Made by a program: the position numbers and the translations under genes. Below the pieces are notes generated by a model. The model was not told the origin of the DNA. It did no database searches and was given only the letters and a program-made list of their open reading frames with translations. Below are positions 8,518 to 16,894 of a DNA stretch of 64,000 nt, in pieces. Position 1 is the first letter of the stretch. Each line of letters starts with the position of its first letter. The DNA lies in contig JAXMOG010000005.1 of assembly GCA_034670065.1 (NCBI GenBank), positions 1 through 64,000 of the forward strand, given 5' to 3'. Source of the DNA: Mesobacterium_A sp034670065. Lineage in GTDB: Bacteria; Pseudomonadota; Alphaproteobacteria; Rhodobacterales; Rhodobacteraceae.

Positions 8518-9321
8518 ATGAACACCCCCCTCATTACCGACAGCCACTGTCATTTGGATTTCCCGGATTTCGATGACTGCCGCGCAGACGTGATTCAATC
8601 GGCCATTGATGCCGGTGTGCACCGCATGGTGACAATCTGCACACGGTTGCGCAACGAACCGACGGTTCGCGCCATCGCCGAAGCCCATGATGCCGTGTTT
8701 TACGCTGCTGGCACACATCCGATGAGCGTGGCCGAAGAACCGATGGCAACGCTGGACCAATTGGTGGCGCTGGCGGCGCATCCCAAATTTGTTGGCATTG
8801 GCGAAACCGGGTTGGACTATCACTACACCGTGGAAAGCGCCGAAGATCAGCAAGTATCGTTGCGCACCCATATCCAAGCCGCGCAGGAAACCACGCTGCC
8901 GCTGATCATTCATGCTCGTGCCGCCGATCAGGATATGATCGACATCCTGCGCGACGGGTTTGACAAAAAGCCCTTTAGCTGCGTTCTGCATTGCTTCTCT
9001 TCCGGGCCGGAATTGGCCAAAGCAGCGCTGGAGATGGGGTTTTACCTGTCTATGTCCGGGATAGCCGCGTTTCCAAAAAGCCAGGACCTGAGAGATATTT
9101 TTGCCACCGCGCCGGTGGACCGCATCTTGGTTGAAACCGATAGCCCTTATTTGGCCCCGCCGCCGTTTCGGGGCAAACGCAACCAACCGGGTTGTACGGT
9201 TCATACCGCCAAGGTGGGGGCCGAGGTCTTTGGCCTGACTTACGAAGACTTCGCCGCACAGACAGAAGCCAACTTTGACCGCCTGTTCTGGAAAGCCGCC
9301 CAATTCAAGGCCGCCGCATGA
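8518..9321 (+). CDS. TatD-family metal-dependent hydrolase
   Basis: A 267-residue TIM-barrel nuclease-type hydrolase. Metal ligands are all visible: DSHCHLD (8-14, two His), E96 in GETGLDY, H132 in IIHARA, H158 in LHCFSS and D208 in ETDSPYL. TatD proteins act as 3'-5' exonucleases or deoxyribonucleases. GGAGA precedes the ATG. Its stop overlaps the ATG of the next gene (ATGAG), indicating an operon with tmk and holB; this tmk-holB-tatD-MBL order is frequent in alphaproteobacteria. Confidence 0.95.
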   Translation: MNTPLITDSHCHLDFPDFDDCRADVIQSAIDAGVHRMVTICTRLRNEPTVRAIAEAHDAVFYAAGTHPMSVAEEPMATLDQLVALAAHPKFVGIGETGLDYHYTVESAEDQQVSLRTHIQAAQETTLPLIIHARAADQDMIDILRDGFDKKPFSCVLHCFSSGPELAKAALEMGFYLSMSGIAAFPKSQDLRDIFATAPVDRILVETDSPYLAPPPFRGKRNQPGCTVHTAKVGAEVFGLTYEDFAAQTEANFDRLFWKAAQFKAAA

Positions 9322-10121
9322 GCGCCGAGCTGAGATTCACCATTCTGGGCTGTGGTTCGTCCGGTGGCGTTCCGCGTTTGGGCGGGTTTTGGGGGGCTTG
9401 TGATCCGGCCAATCGCAAGAACCGGCGCAAGCGGTGTTCCATGCTGATCGAACGCGAGACCGAAAACGGCATCACCCGCGTTCTGGTCGACACCTCACCT
9501 GACATGCACCAACAGTTGCTGGACGCGGGCGTCGGTGAATTGAACGCGGTGGTTTACACCCATGCCCATGCAGACCACGTGCATGGTATCGACGATCTGC
9601 GCCAGATCGTATTCAACATGCGCCAACGGCTGGAAGTTTGGGCGGATGAGGTCACGCAGAAAGACCTGTACGAACGGTTCGGCTATGCGTTTTTACAACC
9701 CAACCTCAGCCCTTACCCCCCGATCCTGAACATGAACTCGATCACGGACGGCCCGGTCACAATATCGGGCGACGGTGGCGACGTTGTTCTGACACCGCTG
9801 CGCGTGAATCACGGCAGTATCGAAGCACTTGGTTTCCGCGTGGGCGATCTGGCGTATATGCCGGACGTTGTGAAGATTTATGACGAGACATGGCCAGCAT
9901 TGGACAATTTGGATTGCTGGATTGTTGATGCGCTGCGCCTGTCACCACATCCCACCCACGCGCATTTGGAAATGACGTTGGGCTGGATTGAACAGGCCAA
10001 ACCGCGCCGCGCTGTATTAACCAACATGCACATCGATCTGGATTACCAAACTGTGCTGGACGAAACGCCTGACAATGTTGAACCGGCATATGATGGGCTG
10101 GTGATACGCTATGCGCTGTGA
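9318..10121 (+). CDS. PhnP-like MBL-fold metallohydrolase
   Basis: A 267-residue metallo-beta-lactamase-fold protein with the metal motif HAHADH at 82-87 and later His ligands (NHGS, and MHIDLDY near the C-terminus). The opening LGCGSSGGVPR and the cysteine-bearing insert WGACDP...RKRCS (26-41) are of the PhnP/ribonuclease-Z-like phosphodiesterase group (cyclic phosphodiesters). No phn genes are nearby. It is translationally coupled to the TatD gene. Confidence 0.9.
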   Translation: MSAELRFTILGCGSSGGVPRLGGFWGACDPANRKNRRKRCSMLIERETENGITRVLVDTSPDMHQQLLDAGVGELNAVVYTHAHADHVHGIDDLRQIVFNMRQRLEVWADEVTQKDLYERFGYAFLQPNLSPYPPILNMNSITDGPVTISGDGGDVVLTPLRVNHGSIEALGFRVGDLAYMPDVVKIYDETWPALDNLDCWIVDALRLSPHPTHAHLEMTLGWIEQAKPRRAVLTNMHIDLDYQTVLDETPDNVEPAYDGLVIRYAL

Positions 10122-10156
10122 TCTGCCAGCCCTGATCCAAGCGAAAAGTTCCTGAC

Positions 10157-11092
10157 ATGCAGGCACTTTTAGATGTCATCCTGCCGGTTTTTTTGGTCAT
10201 CGGGGCCGGATATCTGGCGGTATGGCGTAAGGTGCTGTCCCATTCTGTGATTGATGGCATGATGATCTTTACGCAGAAGATCGCCCTGCCCTGTTTGTTG
10301 TTCCGCGCAATTTGGACGCTTGATCTGGGCAACAGTTTTGAGCTGCCGCTGATGATCAGTTTTTATACAGGTACGGTCACAGGGTTCTTGGCCGGGCTGT
10401 TTGCCGGGCGCTTTGTCTTCAAGCGCGGCTGGGAAGATGCCGTGGCAATTGGCTTTACCTGCTTATTCGCCAACTCCATGCTTTTGGGGCTGGCCATTAC
10501 TGAACGCGCCTATGGCTCTGATGCCTTGTCATCCAACTATGCCATCGTCGCGATCCACTCGCCTATCGGATATGGCATTGGGATCACGGCAATGGAAATT
10601 GCACGGGCACATACGAATGGCACCCGAGCCAAGGAACTGCCCGCAACCGTGCTACGCGCCATGCTGCGCAACGCCCTGATTGTCGGGATCGCCTTTGGCG
10701 CGATCTTCAATTTTCTAAACGTTGAAATGCCAAAGCCGTTCACGGATGCTTTGGATATGGTGATCCGCACCGCCCTGCCCGCCGCATTGTTCGCGATGGG
10801 TGGTGTGTTGTGCCAATACCGCCCTCAGGGCGACATGCGGGTGATCCTGTTTGTTTGTGCTGTATCGCTGGTACTGCATCCAACCATCACCTGGGTGCTT
10901 GGGTCATCCTTTGGCTTGTCGCATGATGCCTTCCGTTCGGCGGTTGTCACGGCGGCGATGGCACCGGGGATCAATGCCTATGTCTTTGCCAATATGTATG
11001 GCCGGGCACGTAGGGTGGCGGCATCTTCGGTGCTGGTCGCCACCGGGCTTAGCACTGTGACAGCTTGGTTCTGGCTAAGTGTATTGCCCTGA
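10157..11092 (+). CDS. AEC-family transporter
   Basis: A 311-residue polytopic membrane protein with about ten hydrophobic segments in two halves, as in the auxin efflux carrier family. The opening (LLDVILPVFLVIGAGYLA) and the C-terminal GINAYVFANMYG motif with conserved Asn are typical. Such proteins move small carboxylates or amino acid derivatives; substrate is not predictable here. It follows the MBL gene by 35 bases in the same direction and may be the last gene of that operon. Confidence 0.9.
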   Translation: MQALLDVILPVFLVIGAGYLAVWRKVLSHSVIDGMMIFTQKIALPCLLFRAIWTLDLGNSFELPLMISFYTGTVTGFLAGLFAGRFVFKRGWEDAVAIGFTCLFANSMLLGLAITERAYGSDALSSNYAIVAIHSPIGYGIGITAMEIARAHTNGTRAKELPATVLRAMLRNALIVGIAFGAIFNFLNVEMPKPFTDALDMVIRTALPAALFAMGGVLCQYRPQGDMRVILFVCAVSLVLHPTITWVLGSSFGLSHDAFRSAVVTAAMAPGINAYVFANMYGRARRVAASSVLVATGLSTVTAWFWLSVLP

Positions 11093-11211
11093 ATTCACCT
11101 GAAATGCTGACCGAAAAACGCGCAATTCTGTGTAAGGTCCATTTGAACCTTGTGGACACACACCATCCCCCGCAAGAACATATTTGTCTGGCCTGAACCA
11201 AAGAGACGGCA

Positions 11212-12636
11212 ATGAAGCAAGCGTTTTCCAAAGGCGTCGCGTGGACCGCGATGGCCAGTTGGCTGGAACAGGCCTTTAGTGTCCTGACCTTTTTGCTGAT
11301 CTCACGTCTGATTGGCACCGAGGCATTGGGCATTGCGGCGATGGCCTTTGCCTTCTTGTTTCTGGGCGAAATCATGGTGCGTGAAACCATCACCGAAAAC
11401 ATCGTTGCCCGACAGGATTTGGAGGAAGGCCGTTTGGAGGCGACCTTTGTCGTTCTGGTGGTTTTTGCTGCGATACTGGTGATTGGGCTGATCGGATTGG
11501 CTTACGCCAGCGCGGTGATCTATCGTCAACCGATGGTGACGCCTTTGCTGATCGTGGCCAGCCCGACTGTCATGATGATTGCACTTGCCGGTGTGCCCGC
11601 GGCCCTGCTGCGACGGCGGATGGCGTTTCGTGCCTTGGCCATTCGGGCCTCGTTGGGGGTGATCGCAGGTGGCGTGGTTGGGCTGTACATGGCCTATCAG
11701 GGGTACGGCGCCTGGAGCTTGATTGGCCAACGCTTGGTTCAGGTTGGCACAAACACTGTCTTTGCCATTGTGGCGGCGCGCTGGCTGCCAACAAAGCTGC
11801 CAAACCGTGCAGAGCTGGGGCTGGTGCGGGGGTTGGGCCCCAAAGCGGTGATGCTGCGCGCCCTAACCTTGATGATAAACCAGACCCCGACTGTGGCTTT
11901 GGGCATATTCGCGGGACCAACAGCCGTTGGACTGTTTGCCTTTGCCTCCCGGCTGGCAGAGATCGTGCTGTTCGTAATGGTCAAGCCGCTGAAGATCGTG
12001 GCGCAATCCACCATCGCCGCCATGAAGCGCGAGAAGGCTCCAACAGCGCCGTTCCTATTGGGGCTGACAGAAGTTGCTGCGCTGCTGGGCTTTTCGGCCT
12101 TTACCGGTCTGGCGCTGGTTGCGGACCCTGCAATCCATGTGCTGGTGGGCGAAAACTGGGACATTTCCGCAGATATGTTGCCCTTGTTGTGCATCGGCTT
12201 TGCCGTCACCTCTGTCACCCAGATGCAAGAAGCCTATCTGATGGCCCAAGATCGTCTGGAGGACTTTTTGAAGGCGGCCGCTGTTGAAACGGTGCTTGGG
12301 ATTGTTCTGATCGGCTTTGCCGCACAATACGGGCCCGTTTGGGCCACGGCGGCGTTTGCCCTGCGCGCCCTGATCGCCTTTGGCCTGCGCACACGCGCCA
12401 CTTTGCGCCCAGAGGCCATTCCCGCCGGCGCCTTTTTAAACGCGCTACAGGCCCCGCTTCTTGTCTCCGTTGGTATGGGGTGTGCGGTTCTGACATGGCG
12501 CGAATTCATGCTGGGCCGGATGCCTGATACACTGTATTTGTTGTGTGCCGTAGGGCTGGGTACAGCCATCGGATTGCTGATCGTCGTGGTCTTTATGCCG
12601 AAACTGGGCCAACGTTTGTTGACGTTCATTCGCTGA
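11212..12636 (+). CDS. Wzx-like oligosaccharide flippase (MOP superfamily)
   Basis: A 474-residue membrane protein with 12 or more hydrophobic segments and the N-terminal pattern of polysaccharide exporters (WTAMASWLEQAFSVLTFLLI, then LIGTEALGIAAMAFAFL). Members flip undecaprenyl-linked oligosaccharides across the inner membrane. AGAGACGG lies 5 bases before the ATG. It opens the glycan locus that runs to 36057, and is the only classical flippase in it. No Wzy polymerase or Wzz partner is near. Confidence 0.87.
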   Translation: MKQAFSKGVAWTAMASWLEQAFSVLTFLLISRLIGTEALGIAAMAFAFLFLGEIMVRETITENIVARQDLEEGRLEATFVVLVVFAAILVIGLIGLAYASAVIYRQPMVTPLLIVASPTVMMIALAGVPAALLRRRMAFRALAIRASLGVIAGGVVGLYMAYQGYGAWSLIGQRLVQVGTNTVFAIVAARWLPTKLPNRAELGLVRGLGPKAVMLRALTLMINQTPTVALGIFAGPTAVGLFAFASRLAEIVLFVMVKPLKIVAQSTIAAMKREKAPTAPFLLGLTEVAALLGFSAFTGLALVADPAIHVLVGENWDISADMLPLLCIGFAVTSVTQMQEAYLMAQDRLEDFLKAAAVETVLGIVLIGFAAQYGPVWATAAFALRALIAFGLRTRATLRPEAIPAGAFLNALQAPLLVSVGMGCAVLTWREFMLGRMPDTLYLLCAVGLGTAIGLLIVVVFMPKLGQRLLTFIR

Positions 12637-12823
12637 CAAAAAGCTTAAACAAAGGCAAACGACGCGGTAAATTGTTCGGGTTTTTACCTAAACACGCCGC
12701 TATTTCGGCACGTTTGCGCTATAGACTTTCAAGCAATCCCAGCCTGTGACATGATTATATGGCCAGCGGGAAAGCGTCGCCCCAGCATCTGCGGCGGAAA
12801 TTTTGACAAGTCAGGGTATTAAA

Positions 12824-13534
12824 ATGGGTGTAGGGCAAAACATTAAAGCCGAGAACGCAGCCTGGACATTTTCGGGTGAAGTTGCGGACACTTTTGTAGA
12901 CCATATTAAGGTTTCGGTGCCGCTGTACGAAGAAGGGCATGACCTTGTGTGTCAGCTCTCGGACTATTTCATCAAAAACGACAGCACAATCTACGAGATC
13001 GGCACGTCTACTGGCGAATTGCTGGGCAAACTGGCCGCGCACAACAGCCACAAACCTGATGCACAGTTCATCGGTATGGATGTTGAGCCTGACATGGTGA
13101 AGGCCGCGCAGAAACACTGTGCCCCTTACAAAAATGTCGAAATCATCGAAGAAGACATTCGTCTGGCCGAGATCAAGAAAGCCGATCTGATCGTCAGCTA
13201 CTATACGATGCAGTTCATCCATCCGCGTCATCGCCAAGATATCTTTGACAAGATTTACGAGCACCTGAATTGGGGCGGCGCGTTTATCATGTTTGAAAAG
13301 GTGCGCGGCTCTGATGCGCGGTTCCAAGATATTCTGACCCAGCTTTACAACGATTTCAAACTGCGCAACGGTTTCTCGACTGAAGAGATCGTAGAGAAGA
13401 CACGCAGCTTGAAAGGTGTGTTGGAGCCGTTTTCGACCCAAGGCAATCTGGACATGCTGAAGCGTTCAGGGTTCGTCGATGTGATGCCGGTACAGCAGTA
13501 CCTGTGTTTCCAAGGCTTTTTGGCAATCAAATAA
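12824..13534 (+). CDS. CmoA-like SAM-dependent methyltransferase
   Basis: A 236-residue class I methyltransferase with motif I YEIGTSTGELL (57-67) and the ribose-binding acidic residue D86 (IGMDVEPDM). The N-terminal stretch (SGEVADTFVDHIKVSVPLY) and the spacing resemble CmoA, the carboxy-SAM synthase of tRNA wobble modification. No CmoB is visible and the gene sits among sugar genes, so a role in methylating a glycan or precursor is more likely. ATG at 12824 with AGGG upstream is favoured over TTG at 12803. It precedes the UDP-sugar decarboxylase gene by 49 bases. Confidence 0.75.
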   Translation: MGVGQNIKAENAAWTFSGEVADTFVDHIKVSVPLYEEGHDLVCQLSDYFIKNDSTIYEIGTSTGELLGKLAAHNSHKPDAQFIGMDVEPDMVKAAQKHCAPYKNVEIIEEDIRLAEIKKADLIVSYYTMQFIHPRHRQDIFDKIYEHLNWGGAFIMFEKVRGSDARFQDILTQLYNDFKLRNGFSTEEIVEKTRSLKGVLEPFSTQGNLDMLKRSGFVDVMPVQQYLCFQGFLAIK

Positions 13535-13583
13535 ACAGTTCGCCAATCTGCGCGATCTGTCATGTTCCGAGGCAACTTCGTCT

Positions 13584-14564
13584 ATGCAAAGACAACCTAA
13601 ACGCGTTCTCGTATCCGGCGGTGCTGGATTTCTGGGCAGCCACCTGTGCACCCGGCTGATTGAAGCCGGCAACGAGGTCATGTGCGTCGATAACTTCTTT
13701 ACCGGTGCGCGCAGCAATGTCGCTCATTTGATGGGTCACCCGAATTTCGAGCTGATCCGCCATGACGTAACCTTCCCAATGTTTGTGGAAGTGGACGAGA
13801 TTTACAATCTGGCCTGCCCGGCAAGCCCGGTAAATTACCAATACGATCCGGTGCAAACAACCAAAACCAGCGTGCATGGCGCGATCAACATGCTGGGTTT
13901 GGCAAAGCGGACCAAAGCCAAGATCCTTCAGGCATCCACGTCTGAGGTTTACGGCGATCCGACCGTGCATCCGCAAAGCGAAGAATATTGGGGCAACGTC
14001 AATCCGATTGGCATTCGGTCCTGTTACGACGAAGGCAAGCGATGCGCTGAAACGCTGTTCTTCGATTACTACCGCCAGCACAAACTGCGCATCAAAGTTG
14101 CCCGCATCTTTAACACCTACGGTCCCAAGATGCAGATCGACGATGGGCGCGTGGTTTCAAACTTCATCGTGCAGGCACTGAACGGAGAACCAATCACTGT
14201 CTTTGGCGAAGGGGATCAGACGCGCTCGTTCTGCTTTGTCTCTGATCAGATCGAAGGTTTGATCCGGTTGATGAACAGCGATGATGATGTGACCGGCCCG
14301 ATCAACATCGGCAATCCACATGAAATCACCATTCGGGAATTGGCAGAGCGTGTCATCGCACTGACCGGTTCGCGTTCTGAATTGGTGTTCAAACCATTGC
14401 CGCAGGACGACCCAATGCAGCGCTGCCCGAATATCGAAAAGGCGCGCACGAATCTGGGATGGGAACCAAAAGTCCAACTGGCCGAAGGGCTGGAACAGAC
14501 AGTGGCTTATTTCCGCCAGGCCTTGGGCCAAGCGCCAGCGCCAAACGTCAAAGCCGTTTCGTAA
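13584..14564 (+). CDS. UDP-glucuronate decarboxylase-like SDR (UDP-xylose synthase type)
   Basis: A 326-residue extended SDR. The NAD site is GGAGFLGSH (12-20), the catalytic triad is S120, Y148 and K152 (YDEGK), and the segments DNFFTGARSNVAHL, IYNLACPASPVNYQ and YGDPTVHPQ are the hallmarks of UDP-xylose synthases, which oxidise and decarboxylate UDP-GlcA to UDP-Xyl. The closest partner is the nucleotide-sugar dehydrogenase at 32402. If that enzyme makes a GlcNAc-derived acid, this one could act on the N-acetyl form instead. A strong terminator follows. Confidence 0.9.
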   Translation: MQRQPKRVLVSGGAGFLGSHLCTRLIEAGNEVMCVDNFFTGARSNVAHLMGHPNFELIRHDVTFPMFVEVDEIYNLACPASPVNYQYDPVQTTKTSVHGAINMLGLAKRTKAKILQASTSEVYGDPTVHPQSEEYWGNVNPIGIRSCYDEGKRCAETLFFDYYRQHKLRIKVARIFNTYGPKMQIDDGRVVSNFIVQALNGEPITVFGEGDQTRSFCFVSDQIEGLIRLMNSDDDVTGPINIGNPHEITIRELAERVIALTGSRSELVFKPLPQDDPMQRCPNIEKARTNLGWEPKVQLAEGLEQTVAYFRQALGQAPAPNVKAVS

Positions 14565-14589
14565 CAAAGGTTACCAGAACAAAAAAACA

Positions 14590-14612
14590 GCCGGGCAATC
14601 GCCCGGCTTTTT
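14590..14612. terminator. Bidirectional intrinsic terminator
   Basis: GCCGGGC (14590-14596), loop AATC, GCCCGGC (14601-14607), followed on the plus strand by TTTTCTTTTT and preceded by AAAAAAA, so it can stop transcription from both the SDR gene (+) and the glycosyltransferase gene (-), which converge here. Confidence 0.9.
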
Positions 14613-14661
14613 CTTTTTCGCTATCTGCTAGCGCCCTATCGGTAGTAGCGCTAGCGTTGGC

Positions 14662-15957
14662 TTATTCTGCGGCGTGGCTAACCAATGTGGTTCCATGTTC
14701 AAAGGCACCCGCCTCCAACGCATCGGCCAGTTCAGCATCGCCCTTGCGCCGGGCAGCACGCGCCAAAGCCGCGCCCCATTGCGCCAACACCACATCTTCG
14801 CGCCAACGCTGTTCGAATCCGGCGCGCGCCGCATCAGACAGGGTGCTGCGCAGGCTGGAATCTTCTTGGAACTTGCGCATCGCGGCAACCAGATCATCTT
14901 CGGTTTCAAACAACAATCCGCCGCCGGATTCCTCGACAATCTCGGGGAATGGTCCCAAGCGCCGCGCGATTACCGGTGTGCCCAGACGGAAGCTCTCGAT
15001 CAAAATAATGCCGAAAGTCTCATAGCACACCGAGGGAACGATCAACCCCTCTGCCCCACGATAATACGCAGTCAGCTCATCCGGTGTCAGGCGGCCAAGA
15101 AACTTGATCCGCGGGTTCCCGGCGGCCTGTTTCTTCAGCTCATCGGCATAGTCGCCATCGCCCAAGATCAACAGATCGGCGCCGTCCACCTTATCCATTG
15201 CAGGGAAGACATCTTGCAAACCTTTGATCTTTTCCAACCGCCCAACGAATAAGAAATAGGGGCGCGGATGCCCGTCAAATGGCGCTGTGGTCGTATGGTC
15301 CAGATCGGTCAGGAAGTAGGGCAAAACCTCCATCTCTTGCTTCAGGCCGAATTCACGATGCTTGGCACGGCTGAATTCAGATTTGGCCACGATCATGTCA
15401 ACCTGATCCAGCTTGCGATCCACCAAACCGGTGTAGCGCCACAGCTGAGGCGGACGTTTATACGACAAAACGCAGCGCAGACATTCGCGGCCGTCGCACA
15501 GCTCTTTGTTATAGCGCCACAAAACATGGCTGGGGCACACCAACCAATGCTCATGCGCTTCAAACACTTTCAGACCGGTTCCATAATCCATGAGGCCCGG
15601 CCCACCAACCAACGAGGCATTGTTGTACCACGTGATATCCGGCTGAAACTGATCCACGATCTGTTGGATTTTTCGTGCGTGCATGACGGGGCGCCCCGTC
15701 TGTTGCACCAGAAGATCCGATAACAACCCGTTTTTGGCGCGCAGACCTTCGCGTGCAATGCCATCGTTGGAAACCAGCGCGGCGTCGTCTGGTTGGGCGC
15801 CACCCAGGTTCAAAAAGGCGTTTTCGTCGTGCACCACCATCACTTGGTGGCCCCGCGCCACAAGGGCGCGTGCCATACGCTGAACGCCCACAGCATCCCC
15901 GCCAAAGGAATATGGCGGGTAAAAAGTGGTGAACATCAAGATACGCAGCGACTTCAT
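14662..15957 (-). CDS. Family 4 glycosyltransferase (GT-B)
   Basis: A 431-residue retaining GT of the GT4 type. The N-terminal donor-independent lobe starts with MFTTFYPPYSFGGDAVGVQR, and the C-terminal lobe has FVGRLEKIKG and the E-x7-E motif in YETFGIILIESF, which binds the nucleotide sugar. A Cys-rich insertion (CDGRECLRC, near 155-165) is notable. Acceptor and sugar are unknown. GGAGAG precedes the ATG. It is the last of three minus-strand genes with the sulfotransferase and glycosidase genes. Confidence 0.9.
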   Translation of the reverse strand: MKSLRILMFTTFYPPYSFGGDAVGVQRMARALVARGHQVMVVHDENAFLNLGGAQPDDAALVSNDGIAREGLRAKNGLLSDLLVQQTGRPVMHARKIQQIVDQFQPDITWYNNASLVGGPGLMDYGTGLKVFEAHEHWLVCPSHVLWRYNKELCDGRECLRCVLSYKRPPQLWRYTGLVDRKLDQVDMIVAKSEFSRAKHREFGLKQEMEVLPYFLTDLDHTTTAPFDGHPRPYFLFVGRLEKIKGLQDVFPAMDKVDGADLLILGDGDYADELKKQAAGNPRIKFLGRLTPDELTAYYRGAEGLIVPSVCYETFGIILIESFRLGTPVIARRLGPFPEIVEESGGGLLFETEDDLVAAMRKFQEDSSLRSTLSDAARAGFEQRWREDVVLAQWGAALARAARRKGDAELADALEAGAFEHGTTLVSHAAE

Positions 15958-15987
15958 AAAATTCTCTCCGACAAAATCATGTGGACC

Positions 15988-16893
15988 TTAATCAGCCAGC
16001 CAGTGGCTCAGGTCCTCATCCAGAATTGCTTCAAGACGGTGGATTTCACCGCTCAAACGTTCTTTCAAAATAGCGCGCGCCCGAGGCGGCATTGTCTTTT
16101 CGGTTTTGGTGTTCATCGCGGCCAGACGATCCCGGATCGCACGACGCATCGACAGGGGCATCACATTCGCCACCAACCCGGTAATTGGGTTTGGTTTCAT
16201 AATGAAATCCTGAAACGCCTTGTTCTTCGGCACTCCCCCGGCGTTTGCGCGCTTGGACATATCTGGCGTGAACGACGGATCTGCCCCGATGAACGATTGA
16301 ATTTCAGACATCACCGCATCTGGTTCAGCCTGATAGCGATCATAGGTCAGCAGCAAGAATTGATCACGTGGGAAAACATTCAGGAAACGATCCAACTGCG
16401 TGCCAAACCGGGCAAAGTTGGAATAGCCGAACAATGGCTGCCAGTTCTGTGCCAGCCGTTCGTCCTCTTTCATCAAAGCGTCTGTGAAATCGGTCAAGGT
16501 TTCGACCCGCAGCTTGCTGGCATACATGAAATGCGAAAACGCCTGTTCGATCGGATTGCGCAGGATGCATATCATTTTCACATTGGGCACAACTTGCCGA
16601 ATGTTTTCTGCGGTGCCCGGTTCATACAGATATAGTGGCGACGCTTCACCACAGATCACGCCGTCAGGTGCAGGGGCGAACAAGTCGCAATACGCCTCCA
16701 ACTCTGTGACCGAATTATTGATGAAATCAGCGCCGGGGCCCTGAATATCCAAGCTTCGGTTCATATAGGCAAAGAAGTTCGGCTCTTTGACATCCGGCAT
16801 GAAAATCTGTGGCGACTGTCGCAAATAGCTGTGCAACGCCGTGGTGCCAGCGCGGGCGGCACCAATAACCAGAAAATCGGGTAAGTTTGTCAT
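15988..16893 (-). CDS. PAPS-dependent sulfotransferase
   Basis: A 301-residue sulfotransferase. The 5'-phosphosulfate loop GAARAGTTAL (11-20) and the 3'-phosphate motif LRNPIEQAFSHF (111-122, R112 and S120) are both clear. Such enzymes move sulfate from PAPS to sugar hydroxyls; a place between a GT and a glycosidase makes a sulfated surface glycan likely, as is common in marine bacteria. It overlaps nothing but lies 1 base from the end of the glycosidase gene, so the two are co-transcribed. Confidence 0.9.
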   Translation of the reverse strand: MTNLPDFLVIGAARAGTTALHSYLRQSPQIFMPDVKEPNFFAYMNRSLDIQGPGADFINNSVTELEAYCDLFAPAPDGVICGEASPLYLYEPGTAENIRQVVPNVKMICILRNPIEQAFSHFMYASKLRVETLTDFTDALMKEDERLAQNWQPLFGYSNFARFGTQLDRFLNVFPRDQFLLLTYDRYQAEPDAVMSEIQSFIGADPSFTPDMSKRANAGGVPKNKAFQDFIMKPNPITGLVANVMPLSMRRAIRDRLAAMNTKTEKTMPPRARAILKERLSGEIHRLEAILDEDLSHWLAD

Positions 16894-16894
16894 A

